Shown: piece by piece, positions 6,533-14,157 of the stretch
Layout: the number at the start of each line of letters is the position of its first letter
Position numbering within the stretch: position 1 is the stretch's first letter
From: an uncultured Bacteroidales bacterium
GTDB lineage: Bacteria; Bacteroidota; Bacteroidia; Bacteroidales; UBA932
Length of the DNA stretch: 19,382 bases
Assembly (NCBI GenBank): GCA_934678915.1
Contig: CAKUSF010000031.1
Location: forward strand, 1 to 19,382
Direction of reading: 5' to 3'
Translations under genes and position numbers: made by a program
The notes under the pieces: model-generated
The model's database searches: none
What the model was told of the DNA's origin: nothing
Seen by the model: the letters and a program-made list of their open reading frames with translations, nothing else

Positions 6533-8212
6533 ATGCTTAAGTCCCTTCAGATTAGAAATTATGTTTTGATAGACTCTCTGGATGTCGAATTTCCAGAGGG
6601 TCTGATTATTATATCCGGCCAGACTGGTGCGGGTAAATCCATCCTTTTGGGAGCACTGTCGTTGCTTCTTGGGACAAAGGCAGATGCTTCCGTGATCGGT
6701 GACTCTGCAGAGAATTGCGTTGTTGAGGCGGTTTTTGCCATACCGTCCTCTGACTTAGTAATCAGTACTGTTCTGGAAGAGAACGATGTTGAGGTAGATG
6801 GGGGAGAGATAACCATCAGAAGGGTTGTCAATAAGTCCGGACGCTCACGATCATTCATCAATGATTGCCCTGTAAGTGTTCAGGTGCTTCAAAGCATCTC
6901 CTCACGTTTGGTGGACATTCACTCACAGCATCAGACCCTATTGTTGTCTGACAGATTGTTCCAGCTTTCCATGCTTGATCATTTTGCAGGCAATGAGTCT
7001 CTTCTTGAAGAATGTTCAGATGCCTATAGGGTTTACAAGGCTTCGGAAAAAGAGTTGGAAGTTGTCTCTGGCAAATTGTCGAGCCTGAAGGAAGAGAGAG
7101 ACTACACCCAGGCGAGGTGGCAACGGTTGGAAGATGCCCATCTAAGTGATGGCGAAATTGAGTCTCTTGAGGCTGAGCAAAGGCAATTGTCTAATGCAGA
7201 GGAGATTAAAGAAAATCTTTCCGGAGTCATGGAACTATTCTGTCCGTCAGATCCTAATGTAGAGTGCCTTCCAGTCTCCTCCTCCCTTAAGGAGGCGCAA
7301 AAGATGCTCGAAAAGATCAGCGGTTTTGTACCAGAGGCATCCTCGCTAGCCGAAAGGATTGAAAGTGCGCGCACGGAACTTGAGGACATCCTTGAGGACG
7401 TCTCTAGCATCAATTCTAAAATTGAACTTTCTAAAGAGCGTCTTGACTCGGTGGATGAACGTCTCTCGCTTCTGTATGATCTTTTAAGGAGTTATTCTGC
7501 TTCCACAGTCGGAGAGTTGATTGCCAAACGAGATGCCTTGTCGGCCTCCCTTTTGGATTCTTCGTCATTGGAAACGCGAAAGTCTGAACTTGAATCAGGA
7601 ATCGAGGCCCAAAGGCAGTATGTTGAAAGAATATCCCGACAACTCCATGAGTCACGACAAAAATCCTTGGAGCCGTTTTCCAATGCTATTACTGAATCTG
7701 TACACTCGTTGGAGATGGAACATGCTGTCTTTTCTGTTGAATTGTGCGAAGTTGAATTGTCATCCTCTGGCTCTGATTCTGTCCGTTTCCTTTTCTCAGC
7801 ATCTGGAAACACTCCGCTTGATGTTGCCAAATGTGCCTCAGGAGGTGAATTGTCACGCTTGATGCTCTGTCTCAAGGCTATGATGGCCAAGTTTATGAAC
7901 ATGCCTACTCTGATTTTCGATGAGATTGACACAGGAGTGTCTGGAAGCGTGGCCGACAAGATGGGTAGAATGATTTGCTCTATGGGACATGACATGCAGG
8001 TTTTCGCGATAACCCATCTCCCACAGGTCGCTGCCAAGGGCAATGCCCATTATGTCGTTGAAAAAGAATATGATGTGCTTGGCAAAGCTAAGACCTCAGT
8101 GCGACTCCTAGAAGGGCAAGACAGGGTGATGGAGATTGCAAGAATGCTAAGTGGCAGCAGCATTACTCCAGCTGCTGTGGAGAATGCAAAAGTCTTGCTT
8201 TCAGTCAAGTAA
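6533..8212 (+). CDS. recN: DNA repair ATPase RecN
   Basis: RecN is an SMC-like ATPase that acts at DNA double-strand breaks during recombinational repair. The 559 residues cover the whole family length. Walker A is GQTGAGKS (29-36), the ABC signature is SGGELSRLML (from 436) and Walker B is LIFDEIDTGVSG (from about 459), with AITHLPQVA following. The central part (about 150-400) is charged and heptad-like, as expected for coiled-coil arms. It starts 11 bases after the omega-like gene. Its stop is only 5 bases from the stop of the convergent LysM gene, leaving no room for a separate terminator. Confidence 0.98.
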   Translation: MLKSLQIRNYVLIDSLDVEFPEGLIIISGQTGAGKSILLGALSLLLGTKADASVIGDSAENCVVEAVFAIPSSDLVISTVLEENDVEVDGGEITIRRVVNKSGRSRSFINDCPVSVQVLQSISSRLVDIHSQHQTLLLSDRLFQLSMLDHFAGNESLLEECSDAYRVYKASEKELEVVSGKLSSLKEERDYTQARWQRLEDAHLSDGEIESLEAEQRQLSNAEEIKENLSGVMELFCPSDPNVECLPVSSSLKEAQKMLEKISGFVPEASSLAERIESARTELEDILEDVSSINSKIELSKERLDSVDERLSLLYDLLRSYSASTVGELIAKRDALSASLLDSSSLETRKSELESGIEAQRQYVERISRQLHESRQKSLEPFSNAITESVHSLEMEHAVFSVELCEVELSSSGSDSVRFLFSASGNTPLDVAKCASGGELSRLMLCLKAMMAKFMNMPTLIFDEIDTGVSGSVADKMGRMICSMGHDMQVFAITHLPQVAAKGNAHYVVEKEYDVLGKAKTSVRLLEGQDRVMEIARMLSGSSITPAAVENAKVLLSVK

Positions 8213-8217
8213 TTTGT

Positions 8218-9888
8218 CTATCGTTTGAGAGTCACTGAATAGTTTGGATTATAGACTATCCTTCTAACCGCTTCGTTGACGTAGCCACCGCATGCTGTCC
8301 TCACAAGATTGAACTCTGATTGCATCCCACTACCTTTCAATGATGATGCCCTGTCCCATCTTTTGCCATATTCGTTGGTTATTGAAGAGAAGAATTTCAT
8401 GAGATCATAGCCTTGGAAGGCAGTGCGGCTCGGTTCTGTGCCGAAGAGCGCGCGGTATTTCATCAAGAAATCTTGCACCTGTGGTGAATCGTAGTCAACG
8501 TAGTAGGACACGCTTGCATGAAGGCGGAGAGTGTGGAGTTGCTCGACATCAATTTCATCGTATGTCCTAAGTTTTGAGGTACTGTACAGGACAATCTCTT
8601 TTTTCTGGCTGGAAATCAGGTAAAGCAGTCGGATTACTTCGATGACAAATGCTTTACTGTCTGACGCAATCACGACTCGATTGGTTCCTGTCTCTGTCAT
8701 GGTTCTTGCGATGCGTTCCATGACTTGCCTGCCCTCAAGAAGATTGAACGAAATGTCAGAATGATTGAGTCCGGAGTTATGTAACTCATTCAGTACATTA
8801 GCTGAATAGCCGCTGACAGCCGTCCCTTTCTGAGTAATTACGATTAGTTTGTCGTTGTCGCTCAAATCTGTACGTATCCATTTTGCCATGTCTGAAATCT
8901 GGGCTCTTGTCGGAGCAGGAGCTTGGATCACGTTAGGAATTGTGTCGGCAATGCTTTCAGCCCTTGGGTCCAGTGGGGAGACAATCCATGTCTTTCCCTT
9001 GGAAGCGTTGACTGCTTTTGCAATGTCTGAGTTGGACACTGGGCCGATGACGAAATCACTTTCAGCGAATCTCTCCTCAGTGACTGGCATTGCGCTGCTG
9101 GCTGCGTCATAGACGTTTAGCTCTATTTTTCTGCCATCCGCGCCAAGGTCATTTGTTGCGAGAAGTACACCACTGTAGAAGTCCATCATCTGAACATCAG
9201 CCTTTTTTGATGTGTTGAAAGGCAGAAGAAGAGTCATGCTGATCCGCTTGTCTTTCGAAAACAATTTGTCGAATATTCCTTCGGACTGCGAGTCTTCCGT
9301 TCCTGTGGAGTCAGCCCTACTGTCTGTGGCTTTCCCTTCGTGCTCTTCTGAGGCAATAGCTTCGGAGTTGTAAGCACCCCACTTCTCTGGATGGATTGGA
9401 ATCTTGATCTCGTCTTTTCTGCGAACTTTTTCGGATGTCATCCTGTTGATACCCATGATGGCCTCTTTAGGGATTCCGTACTTCTTTGCTATAGAGTTGA
9501 GATCTTCAAACCATTTAACCCTGTGAATGAAGAAGTCATAGTCCTCTTTCTGCTCCTTCACTTGTGGCTCCTTGACTTCTGTCTCCGGCACAGTCCCTTT
9601 CGCTATTGGAATAAGTAGAATCTGATCTTTCTTTAATCCTTCGGTCTCAAGATTCAGCGTTTTATTGGCATCGTAAATCTCTTGCAGGGTGACATTGTAG
9701 GCTTTGCAGATGGAATACAATGTTTGGCGTTCCTGCACCACGTGCGAGTAATAGACTTTGCCATCGTACCGAACTTTTTCGGAGGAAACCACGACCTGTG
9801 GGGCGGAGTATTCTTGAGCTGCCATCCTAATCCCAAGGAAAGCAGACAGGCACAATATGGCCACTGAAACTGTCAAGCAGTGCTTCAT
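8218..9888 (-). CDS. LysM protein with a periplasmic-binding-protein-like domain
   Basis: The chosen start (556 residues) gives a hydrophobic signal segment (about 6-24, ending MAAQ) and forms an ATGA overlap with the stop of the upstream glycosyltransferase gene. A longer reading from 9945 adds 19 residues with no signal character. Two LysM modules follow: about 46-95 (YYSHVVQERQTLYSICKAY onward) and about 118-166 (FFIHRVKWFEDLNSIAKKYG onward). A low-complexity Ser/Glu-rich linker leads to a type 1 periplasmic-binding-protein-like fold (about 215-545: MTLLLPFNTS, FYSGVLLATNDL, FVIGPVSNSDI, FQGYDLMKFF). LysM modules bind peptidoglycan, so the protein should sit in the periplasm on the wall. 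The ligand or partner of the second domain is unknown. It is the last gene of the 11687-8218 operon. Confidence 0.87.
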   Translation of the reverse strand: MKHCLTVSVAILCLSAFLGIRMAAQEYSAPQVVVSSEKVRYDGKVYYSHVVQERQTLYSICKAYNVTLQEIYDANKTLNLETEGLKKDQILLIPIAKGTVPETEVKEPQVKEQKEDYDFFIHRVKWFEDLNSIAKKYGIPKEAIMGINRMTSEKVRRKDEIKIPIHPEKWGAYNSEAIASEEHEGKATDSRADSTGTEDSQSEGIFDKLFSKDKRISMTLLLPFNTSKKADVQMMDFYSGVLLATNDLGADGRKIELNVYDAASSAMPVTEERFAESDFVIGPVSNSDIAKAVNASKGKTWIVSPLDPRAESIADTIPNVIQAPAPTRAQISDMAKWIRTDLSDNDKLIVITQKGTAVSGYSANVLNELHNSGLNHSDISFNLLEGRQVMERIARTMTETGTNRVVIASDSKAFVIEVIRLLYLISSQKKEIVLYSTSKLRTYDEIDVEQLHTLRLHASVSYYVDYDSPQVQDFLMKYRALFGTEPSRTAFQGYDLMKFFSSITNEYGKRWDRASSLKGSGMQSEFNLVRTACGGYVNEAVRRIVYNPNYSVTLKR

Positions 9889-11018
9889 CGTATTCTGTAG
9901 AGATTGTCTGAAAAATCCAGCAGTTTCCGGCTGAATGATTTCCATGAGAGCCGTTCTTTCTCGGCTCTGATTGAGTTTATGCAGAGTATCTTAAGATTGG
10001 CATCTGAGAAATATGTCTGGATTTCTTTTGCGATGCAATCCGGGTCAGCTTCCTGAGCGACCAGTCCGGTGCCACAATCTCCGATTGACTGGCGTAGGCC
10101 TCCGACATCGGTGACGACCATCGGTACTTCAAAATGATAGGCGATAGCGCTTATTCCACTTTGAGTGGCGGATCTGTAAGGCAGTACGGCTAAATCAGCT
10201 GCAGAGAAGAAATCTTTAACCTCAGAGTCTTTGATGTAGCGAGTGAACAACTTAATCCTGTCCTTCGCAGGTGAAGCGTCAATAATTGTTTGGTACTTCT
10301 CGAACGAACCGTACGGCTCTCCGGCAACAATCAACTGATAGCTGTCATCAAGTTTCCCGAATGCTTTGAGTAAAATGTCCAGACCTTTATAGGATCTGAT
10401 TAGCCCGAAGAACAAAAGATTCTTCTTTCCGGGAGTCAGACCGAGGAGTTTCTCGGCCTTCTCCCTAGGCATCTTCTCTCCGAAATGCCCGTAGATAGGG
10501 TGGAACAATGTGACATTCAGAGCGCTTGGAGACAATCTGTGAAGATCCTCGGACACCTCGTCGCAAAGTGTGACATTTCCTGTGCATCCAGAAAGAAAGT
10601 ACTTTGTCAAAGGCGCATCGAAGAATTTAGGCTCGTGCGGAATGACATTGTGGAGGATAGAAATGACTTTACAGCGTTTCTTTAGCCTTCTGGCTATGTA
10701 CCCCAAGGATGGAGCAAAGTAAGACATCCAATAGCTGATGAGCACAAGATCCGGTTTCCAGTCCCGGATTGCTCGGTATGTCCGTCCATAAGTCAACGGA
10801 TTAGCCGTATCCAACAGAGCTTCGCTCTCGATGGGTACGGCATCATCATCCTTTGTGACATACTGTGTCTTACCAGGGAAGAGGAATTCCGGGTATTGTC
10901 TCTTGAAATTGAAAGCCTTGACAGTATGACTTTTGCTCAGTTCCAAGAATAAACTTGCATTGAACTGAGAAATCCCTCCTCTGAAAGGGTAGAAGCAAGA
11001 CAGAAGAGCTATTCGCAA
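9885..11018 (-). CDS. Glycosyltransferase, GT4 family
   Basis: The 377-residue cytoplasmic product has a two-Rossmann GT-B plan. The N-terminal domain starts with RIALLSCFYPFRGGISQFN (2-20) and includes HNVIPHEP (123-130). The C-terminal donor-binding domain shows LLFFGLIRSYKGLDILLKAF (201-220) and TDVGGLRQSIGDCGTGLV (303-320). The usual EX7E signature is altered: at the expected place the chain reads YRSATQSGISAIAYHFE (281-297), with Gln and Ala where Glu is usual, a variant I associate with other GT4 members. It begins 3 bases after the OmpH-like stop and overlaps the LysM gene by ATGA, so the three are translationally coupled. Sugar donor and acceptor cannot be told from sequence; a cell-surface glycan is the likely product. 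Confidence 0.94.
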   Translation of the reverse strand: MRIALLSCFYPFRGGISQFNASLFLELSKSHTVKAFNFKRQYPEFLFPGKTQYVTKDDDAVPIESEALLDTANPLTYGRTYRAIRDWKPDLVLISYWMSYFAPSLGYIARRLKKRCKVISILHNVIPHEPKFFDAPLTKYFLSGCTGNVTLCDEVSEDLHRLSPSALNVTLFHPIYGHFGEKMPREKAEKLLGLTPGKKNLLFFGLIRSYKGLDILLKAFGKLDDSYQLIVAGEPYGSFEKYQTIIDASPAKDRIKLFTRYIKDSEVKDFFSAADLAVLPYRSATQSGISAIAYHFEVPMVVTDVGGLRQSIGDCGTGLVAQEADPDCIAKEIQTYFSDANLKILCINSIRAEKERLSWKSFSRKLLDFSDNLYRIR

Positions 11019-11021
11019 AAC

Positions 11022-11687
11022 CTACTCGGTTTTAGTCTCGCTTCCTGTCGCTGAGGCGGCAGCCTTTCCACTCTTGCCCTTGCTTTGGATGTACTCGTCG
11101 TTGAGCCCTGCAAGAATCGCATCAGTCACATCCAAATCTGGATCTCCAGCAGCAACTGGAGCTGGAAGCACACTGCCTTGGGTGGCAATAATCATTGCGT
11201 ACTGATGCTCTTCGTTGAATTTGTCAAGGAAAGTTTTGATGGCATCACCGATCTGATTCATCATGACCTGCTGCTCCTTAGCAATCTCCTGCTGTTTCTG
11301 GGCAGCGTAGTTGTTGAAATTGTTCTGCTGCTCTTGAAGCTTGATGTTTCTCTGCTCGGCCACTGAACGTACCAAAAGACCCTTGTCAAGATCAGACTGG
11401 AACTTGTTTACATCACTCTGAAGCTTGTTGCCGCGCCTTGTGATTTCTTCCTGAATGCTCTGGACTTTGGTCTCCACAACTGATCTTAGGTCATTAGCCA
11501 TGTCGTATTCGTCAAGAACTCTGTCAAGGTCAAACCATACGATAGAACCGGCTTGTGCGGTGGCCTGAGCGACTTCACCAGAGGTGGCCTTTTTCTTGCC
11601 GTTACCGTTTGAAGTGAGCTGGATAATTCCGAGAGCGGCCACAGCGATGAGGGCTATGACGCTGATAATCAGTGGTGTTTGTTTCAT
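11022..11687 (-). CDS. OmpH/Skp-family protein, membrane-anchored form
   Basis: The 221-residue product has an N-terminal hydrophobic helix (about 5-25) followed by a Gly/Lys-rich stretch with no clear signal-peptidase site, so it is probably held in the inner membrane and faces the periplasm. GSIVWFDLDRVLDEYDMANDL (from about residue 47) matches the first strand of OmpH/Skp. A long Gln/Lys/Glu-rich coiled coil (about 70-165) follows, and the closing strand is QYAMIIATQGSVLPAP. Skp proteins chaperone outer-membrane proteins across the periplasm. The tail is Lys/Ala/Ser-rich. It is the first gene of an operon with the GT4 and LysM genes and differs from the second OmpH (16832-17395), which has a cleavable signal. 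Confidence 0.86.
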   Translation of the reverse strand: MKQTPLIISVIALIAVAALGIIQLTSNGNGKKKATSGEVAQATAQAGSIVWFDLDRVLDEYDMANDLRSVVETKVQSIQEEITRRGNKLQSDVNKFQSDLDKGLLVRSVAEQRNIKLQEQQNNFNNYAAQKQQEIAKEQQVMMNQIGDAIKTFLDKFNEEHQYAMIIATQGSVLPAPVAAGDPDLDVTDAILAGLNDEYIQSKGKSGKAAASATGSETKTE

Positions 11688-11718
11688 TTTATTTTGTATT
11701 TAATAATATTCAAGGTTA

Positions 11719-11726
11719 CAAATGTA
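11719..11726 (-). promoter_or_regulatory. -7 box for the OmpH-GT4-LysM operon
   Basis: The minus strand reads TACATTTG, a full match to TAnnTTTG, 32 bases before the OmpH-like start and 2 bases past the pdxJ stop. The -33 region would lie inside the end of pdxJ and shows no good TTTG. The operon therefore probably has its own promoter rather than relying only on pdxJ read-through. Confidence 0.55.
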
Positions 11727-11727
11727 G

Positions 11728-12447
11728 CTAAAAAATCTTAATCTTTGACAGATACGCTTGGATTGTTTTCTCAAGTCCCATGTAGAGAGCATCGCAGATA
11801 ATCGCGTGGCCGATGGAAACTTCGTCCGTCCAAGGGATTGTTCTTATGAAATATTCAAGATTTTCAAGACTTAGATCGTGGCCCGCATTCAGCCCCAAAC
11901 CAAGTTCGCGGACGACTTTGGCCGTCTCAAGATAGGGCTTGATTGCATTCTCAGGGCCCGAAGGATAGTTTGCGGCATAGTCGGCAGTGTAGAGTTCCAC
12001 TCTGTCGCAACCGCAAGCCAATGCCCCCTCAGCCATTCTCGGTGAAGGGTCAATGAATATTGAAGTGCGGATTCCCTTGTCCTTGAATCTTGCGCAGATG
12101 TCGGTGAGAAAATCTTTGTTGTCAATTGTGTTCCATCCCGCGTTGGAGGTGATGGCGTCATGGGCGTCCGGTACAAGCGTAACTTGATCCGGAACGACTT
12201 CGAGCACCAAATCCACAAAGCTGGGAATAGGATTGCCCTCAATGTTGAACTCGGTTGTGATAGTGGGCCTTATTGCTCTCACGTCCGAGTATCGGATGTG
12301 TCTTTCATCCGGTCTTGGGTGAACGGTGATGCCTTCGGCACCGAATTTCTCACAGTCTATCGCTGCCTTTTCCACGTCAGGCATGTTCCCTCCGCGTGCG
12401 TTGCGAATGGTAGCAATCTTGTTGATGTTTACACTAAGTCTTGTCAT
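11728..12447 (-). CDS. pdxJ: Pyridoxine 5'-phosphate synthase
   Basis: PdxJ joins 1-deoxy-D-xylulose 5-phosphate with 3-amino-2-oxopropyl phosphate to make pyridoxine 5'-phosphate, the ring-closing step of the DXP-dependent vitamin B6 pathway. The 239-residue TIM barrel starts RLSVNINKIATIRNARGG (3-20). Active-site blocks are HPRPDERHI (43-51; H43 and R45), TEFNIEGNP with E70 (65-73), NAGHDL with H190 (187-192) and EVSIGHAII (209-217). The VTLVPDAHDAITSN variant is the form I recall from Bacteroidota. It is divergent from nadK, with a TATTTTTG box 24 bases before its start. Confidence 0.98.
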   Translation of the reverse strand: MTRLSVNINKIATIRNARGGNMPDVEKAAIDCEKFGAEGITVHPRPDERHIRYSDVRAIRPTITTEFNIEGNPIPSFVDLVLEVVPDQVTLVPDAHDAITSNAGWNTIDNKDFLTDICARFKDKGIRTSIFIDPSPRMAEGALACGCDRVELYTADYAANYPSGPENAIKPYLETAKVVRELGLGLNAGHDLSLENLEYFIRTIPWTDEVSIGHAIICDALYMGLEKTIQAYLSKIKIF

Positions 12448-12470
12448 GTTTTTACAACAAAAGAAACATA

Positions 12471-12478
12471 CAAAAATA
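12471..12478 (-). promoter_or_regulatory. pdxJ -7 box
   Basis: The minus strand reads TATTTTTG, a full match to TAnnTTTG, 24 bases upstream of the pdxJ ATG. The -33 position has no clear TTTG. It is back to back with the nadK box 33 bases away, so both genes are driven from one 115-base gap. Confidence 0.55.
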
Positions 12479-12511
12479 ATGATTTCTATTTAGTTTTAAG
12501 CAGAATTGTGC

Positions 12512-12519
12512 TATTTTTG
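12512..12519 (+). promoter_or_regulatory. nadK -7 box
   Basis: TATTTTTG is a full match to TAnnTTTG on the plus strand, 43 bases before the nadK ATG. A weak -33 candidate (TTAG, 12490-12493) has an 18-base spacer. It probably drives the nadK-uppS pair and perhaps bamA. Confidence 0.5.
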
Positions 12520-12562
12520 AAATCTGTTTGTAATTTGGACTTATAACCAGAACAAGACATTG

Positions 12563-13390
12563 ATGAAATTGGCGCTATATTCCAGAGAAGGTGATGCCTT
12601 GAAAGACAAGAGGCTATCTTTCATGTTGGAGAGACTGGAGAAAGGCTCTTTTGAACTTTGTGGTGTCAGCGGAGGCGAGAAAATCCCCTCCGGTACTGAC
12701 ATGGTGCTGAGCGTGGGAGGTGACGGAACCTTTCTGTCTGCATCACAGTTGGTTGGAGAGTCCGGCATCCCCGTTCTGGGCGTAAACCTAGGGAGGTTGG
12801 GATTTCTTTCTGAATATAGCCCCGAAGAGGCCTGCAATGCCCTTTTGTCCGAGGACTGGTTTTTAGAAGACCGTGAGCTTTTGAAGACTGTCCCAAGTGC
12901 AAAAACTCTTGCTGCCGACCCGCAGTTCTGGCCTTATACCCTGAACGAAGTCTCTGTTCATCGTTCAGGAGCCGCTCTTCTTGGAATTGATGTGACCATT
13001 GACGGGCATGCCTTGCCTACCTATTGGGCCGATGGATTATTGGTTGCCACCAGCTCCGGCTCAACGGCATATTCATTGAGTGTGGGAGGACCGATTTGCG
13101 CTCCGGAGTCGAAGGTCTTGATCATCTCTCCGATAGCCCCTCATAATCTCAATGCCCGGCCTTTGGTGGTTCCTGACAGCACTTTGATCTCTCTTTCCAT
13201 GCGTTCAAGGGATGAGAATGTCATGCTTTCGATGGACAACAGAAATCATCTTGTGCCTCCATCGTTGACGCTTGACGTTAAGGTGGCACAGTTTTCGCTT
13301 AGGAGGGTTCGTCTTAAAAATACCAGTTTCATAAAGGCACTGACAACGAAGTTGTTCTGGGGTGAGGACATCCGGAACAGCGGAGAATGA
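12563..13390 (+). CDS. nadK: NAD kinase
   Basis: NAD kinase phosphorylates NAD to NADP in the cytoplasm. The 275 residues include the GGDGT motif (52-56), NLGRLGFL (75-82), NEVSVHR (128-134), the ADGLLVATSSGSTAYSLSVGGP segment (about 156-177) that binds the dinucleotide and phosphate donor, and SPIAPHNLNARPLV (189-202). I chose the ATG at 12563; a TTG three bases earlier would add one residue and is less likely. The N-terminus is short, as in other compact NAD kinases. uppS follows after 15 bases. Confidence 0.97.
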   Translation: MKLALYSREGDALKDKRLSFMLERLEKGSFELCGVSGGEKIPSGTDMVLSVGGDGTFLSASQLVGESGIPVLGVNLGRLGFLSEYSPEEACNALLSEDWFLEDRELLKTVPSAKTLAADPQFWPYTLNEVSVHRSGAALLGIDVTIDGHALPTYWADGLLVATSSGSTAYSLSVGGPICAPESKVLIISPIAPHNLNARPLVVPDSTLISLSMRSRDENVMLSMDNRNHLVPPSLTLDVKVAQFSLRRVRLKNTSFIKALTTKLFWGEDIRNSGE

Positions 13391-13405
13391 CACTTTTTTT
13401 TGAAT

Positions 13406-14131
13406 ATGAACGAAAACAAGAATATCCCTGCTCATGTGTCCATCATCATGGACGGTAACGGTCGATGGGCACGCCAAAGAGGCCAGGAAAGAGTCGCTGG
13501 CCATTTTGAAGGAGTGGAAAGCGTAAGGGTCTGTGTAGAGGCAGCTGCTGAGGCCGGAGTCAAATATCTTTCAATCTTCGCTTTTTCTGAGGAGAATTGG
13601 GAGCGCCCACAAGGAGAGGTTAGTTCACTTATGGGTTTGATGCTGAAAGCTATAGCTGACGAGATTGATTCTCTTGCCAAGAAAGGTGTGAGGTTCCGCG
13701 TTTTGGGCAACACTTCCAGACTGAGTCCGGAACTCTTGGACGCAATCCGGCAGGCAGAAAATAAAACCGAGCCAGCACCGGGCAAGGAACCTTTGCTTAC
13801 CTTGGTGGTTTTCTTTAGTTATAGCGGCAAGTGGGACATCCTACAGGCCGCCAAAAAGATGGCTAAAGAATATTCTAATGATCCTCAGGGCCTTGAAAAC
13901 GTGAAGATTGAGGATTTTAGTCATTATCTTGTCACCGCAGGAATCCCAGACCCAGACTTGATCATCCGTACTTCCGGAGAGGAAAGGCTCAGCAATTATC
14001 TCTTGTGGCAGGCGGCATATTCAGAGTTTCTCTTCGTTGACACCCTGTGGCCTGATTTCCGACGGGAAGAGTTCATGGCTGCGATTGAGGAATATTCTCA
14101 TCGGAATCGCAGATATGGAAAAGTTAAATAA
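13406..14131 (+). CDS. uppS: Isoprenyl (undecaprenyl diphosphate) synthase
   Basis: UppS extends farnesyl diphosphate with cis-isoprene units to make the C55 lipid that carries peptidoglycan, O-antigen and capsule precursors. The 241 residues are of normal length. The conserved start HVSIIMDGNGRWARQRG (10-26) holds D16, the magnesium-binding aspartate. FAFSEENWERP, FFSYSGKWDI and DLIIRTSGEERLSNYLLWQ (near the C-terminus) are the other family signatures. I chose the ATG at 13406 over a TTG at 13400 that would add two residues. It sits between nadK and bamA and supplies the lipid that surface-glycan glycosyltransferases need. Confidence 0.97.
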   Translation: MNENKNIPAHVSIIMDGNGRWARQRGQERVAGHFEGVESVRVCVEAAAEAGVKYLSIFAFSEENWERPQGEVSSLMGLMLKAIADEIDSLAKKGVRFRVLGNTSRLSPELLDAIRQAENKTEPAPGKEPLLTLVVFFSYSGKWDILQAAKKMAKEYSNDPQGLENVKIEDFSHYLVTAGIPDPDLIIRTSGEERLSNYLLWQAAYSEFLFVDTLWPDFRREEFMAAIEEYSHRNRRYGKVK

Positions 14132-14137
14132 CTTGCG

Positions 14138-14145
14138 TATATTTG
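14138..14145 (+). promoter_or_regulatory. bamA -7 box
   Basis: TATATTTG is a full match to TAnnTTTG, and TATG (14114-14117) is a three-of-four -33 match with a 20-base spacer inside the end of uppS. The predicted transcription start would fall only about 6 bases before the ATG at 14158. A TTG that could be misread as a start codon (14143) is part of this box. Confidence 0.5.
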
Positions 14146-14157
14146 CATCTTAATTCA

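Noticed and set aside
7492..8043. 183-codon antisense frame over recN
   Set aside because: It overlaps the conserved signature and Walker B region of recN and is best explained as a shadow of it.
9889..9945. 19-codon N-terminal extension of the LysM gene
   Set aside because: It would precede the signal peptide with polar sequence and run deep into the glycosyltransferase gene; the ATGA overlap at 9888 is the better start.
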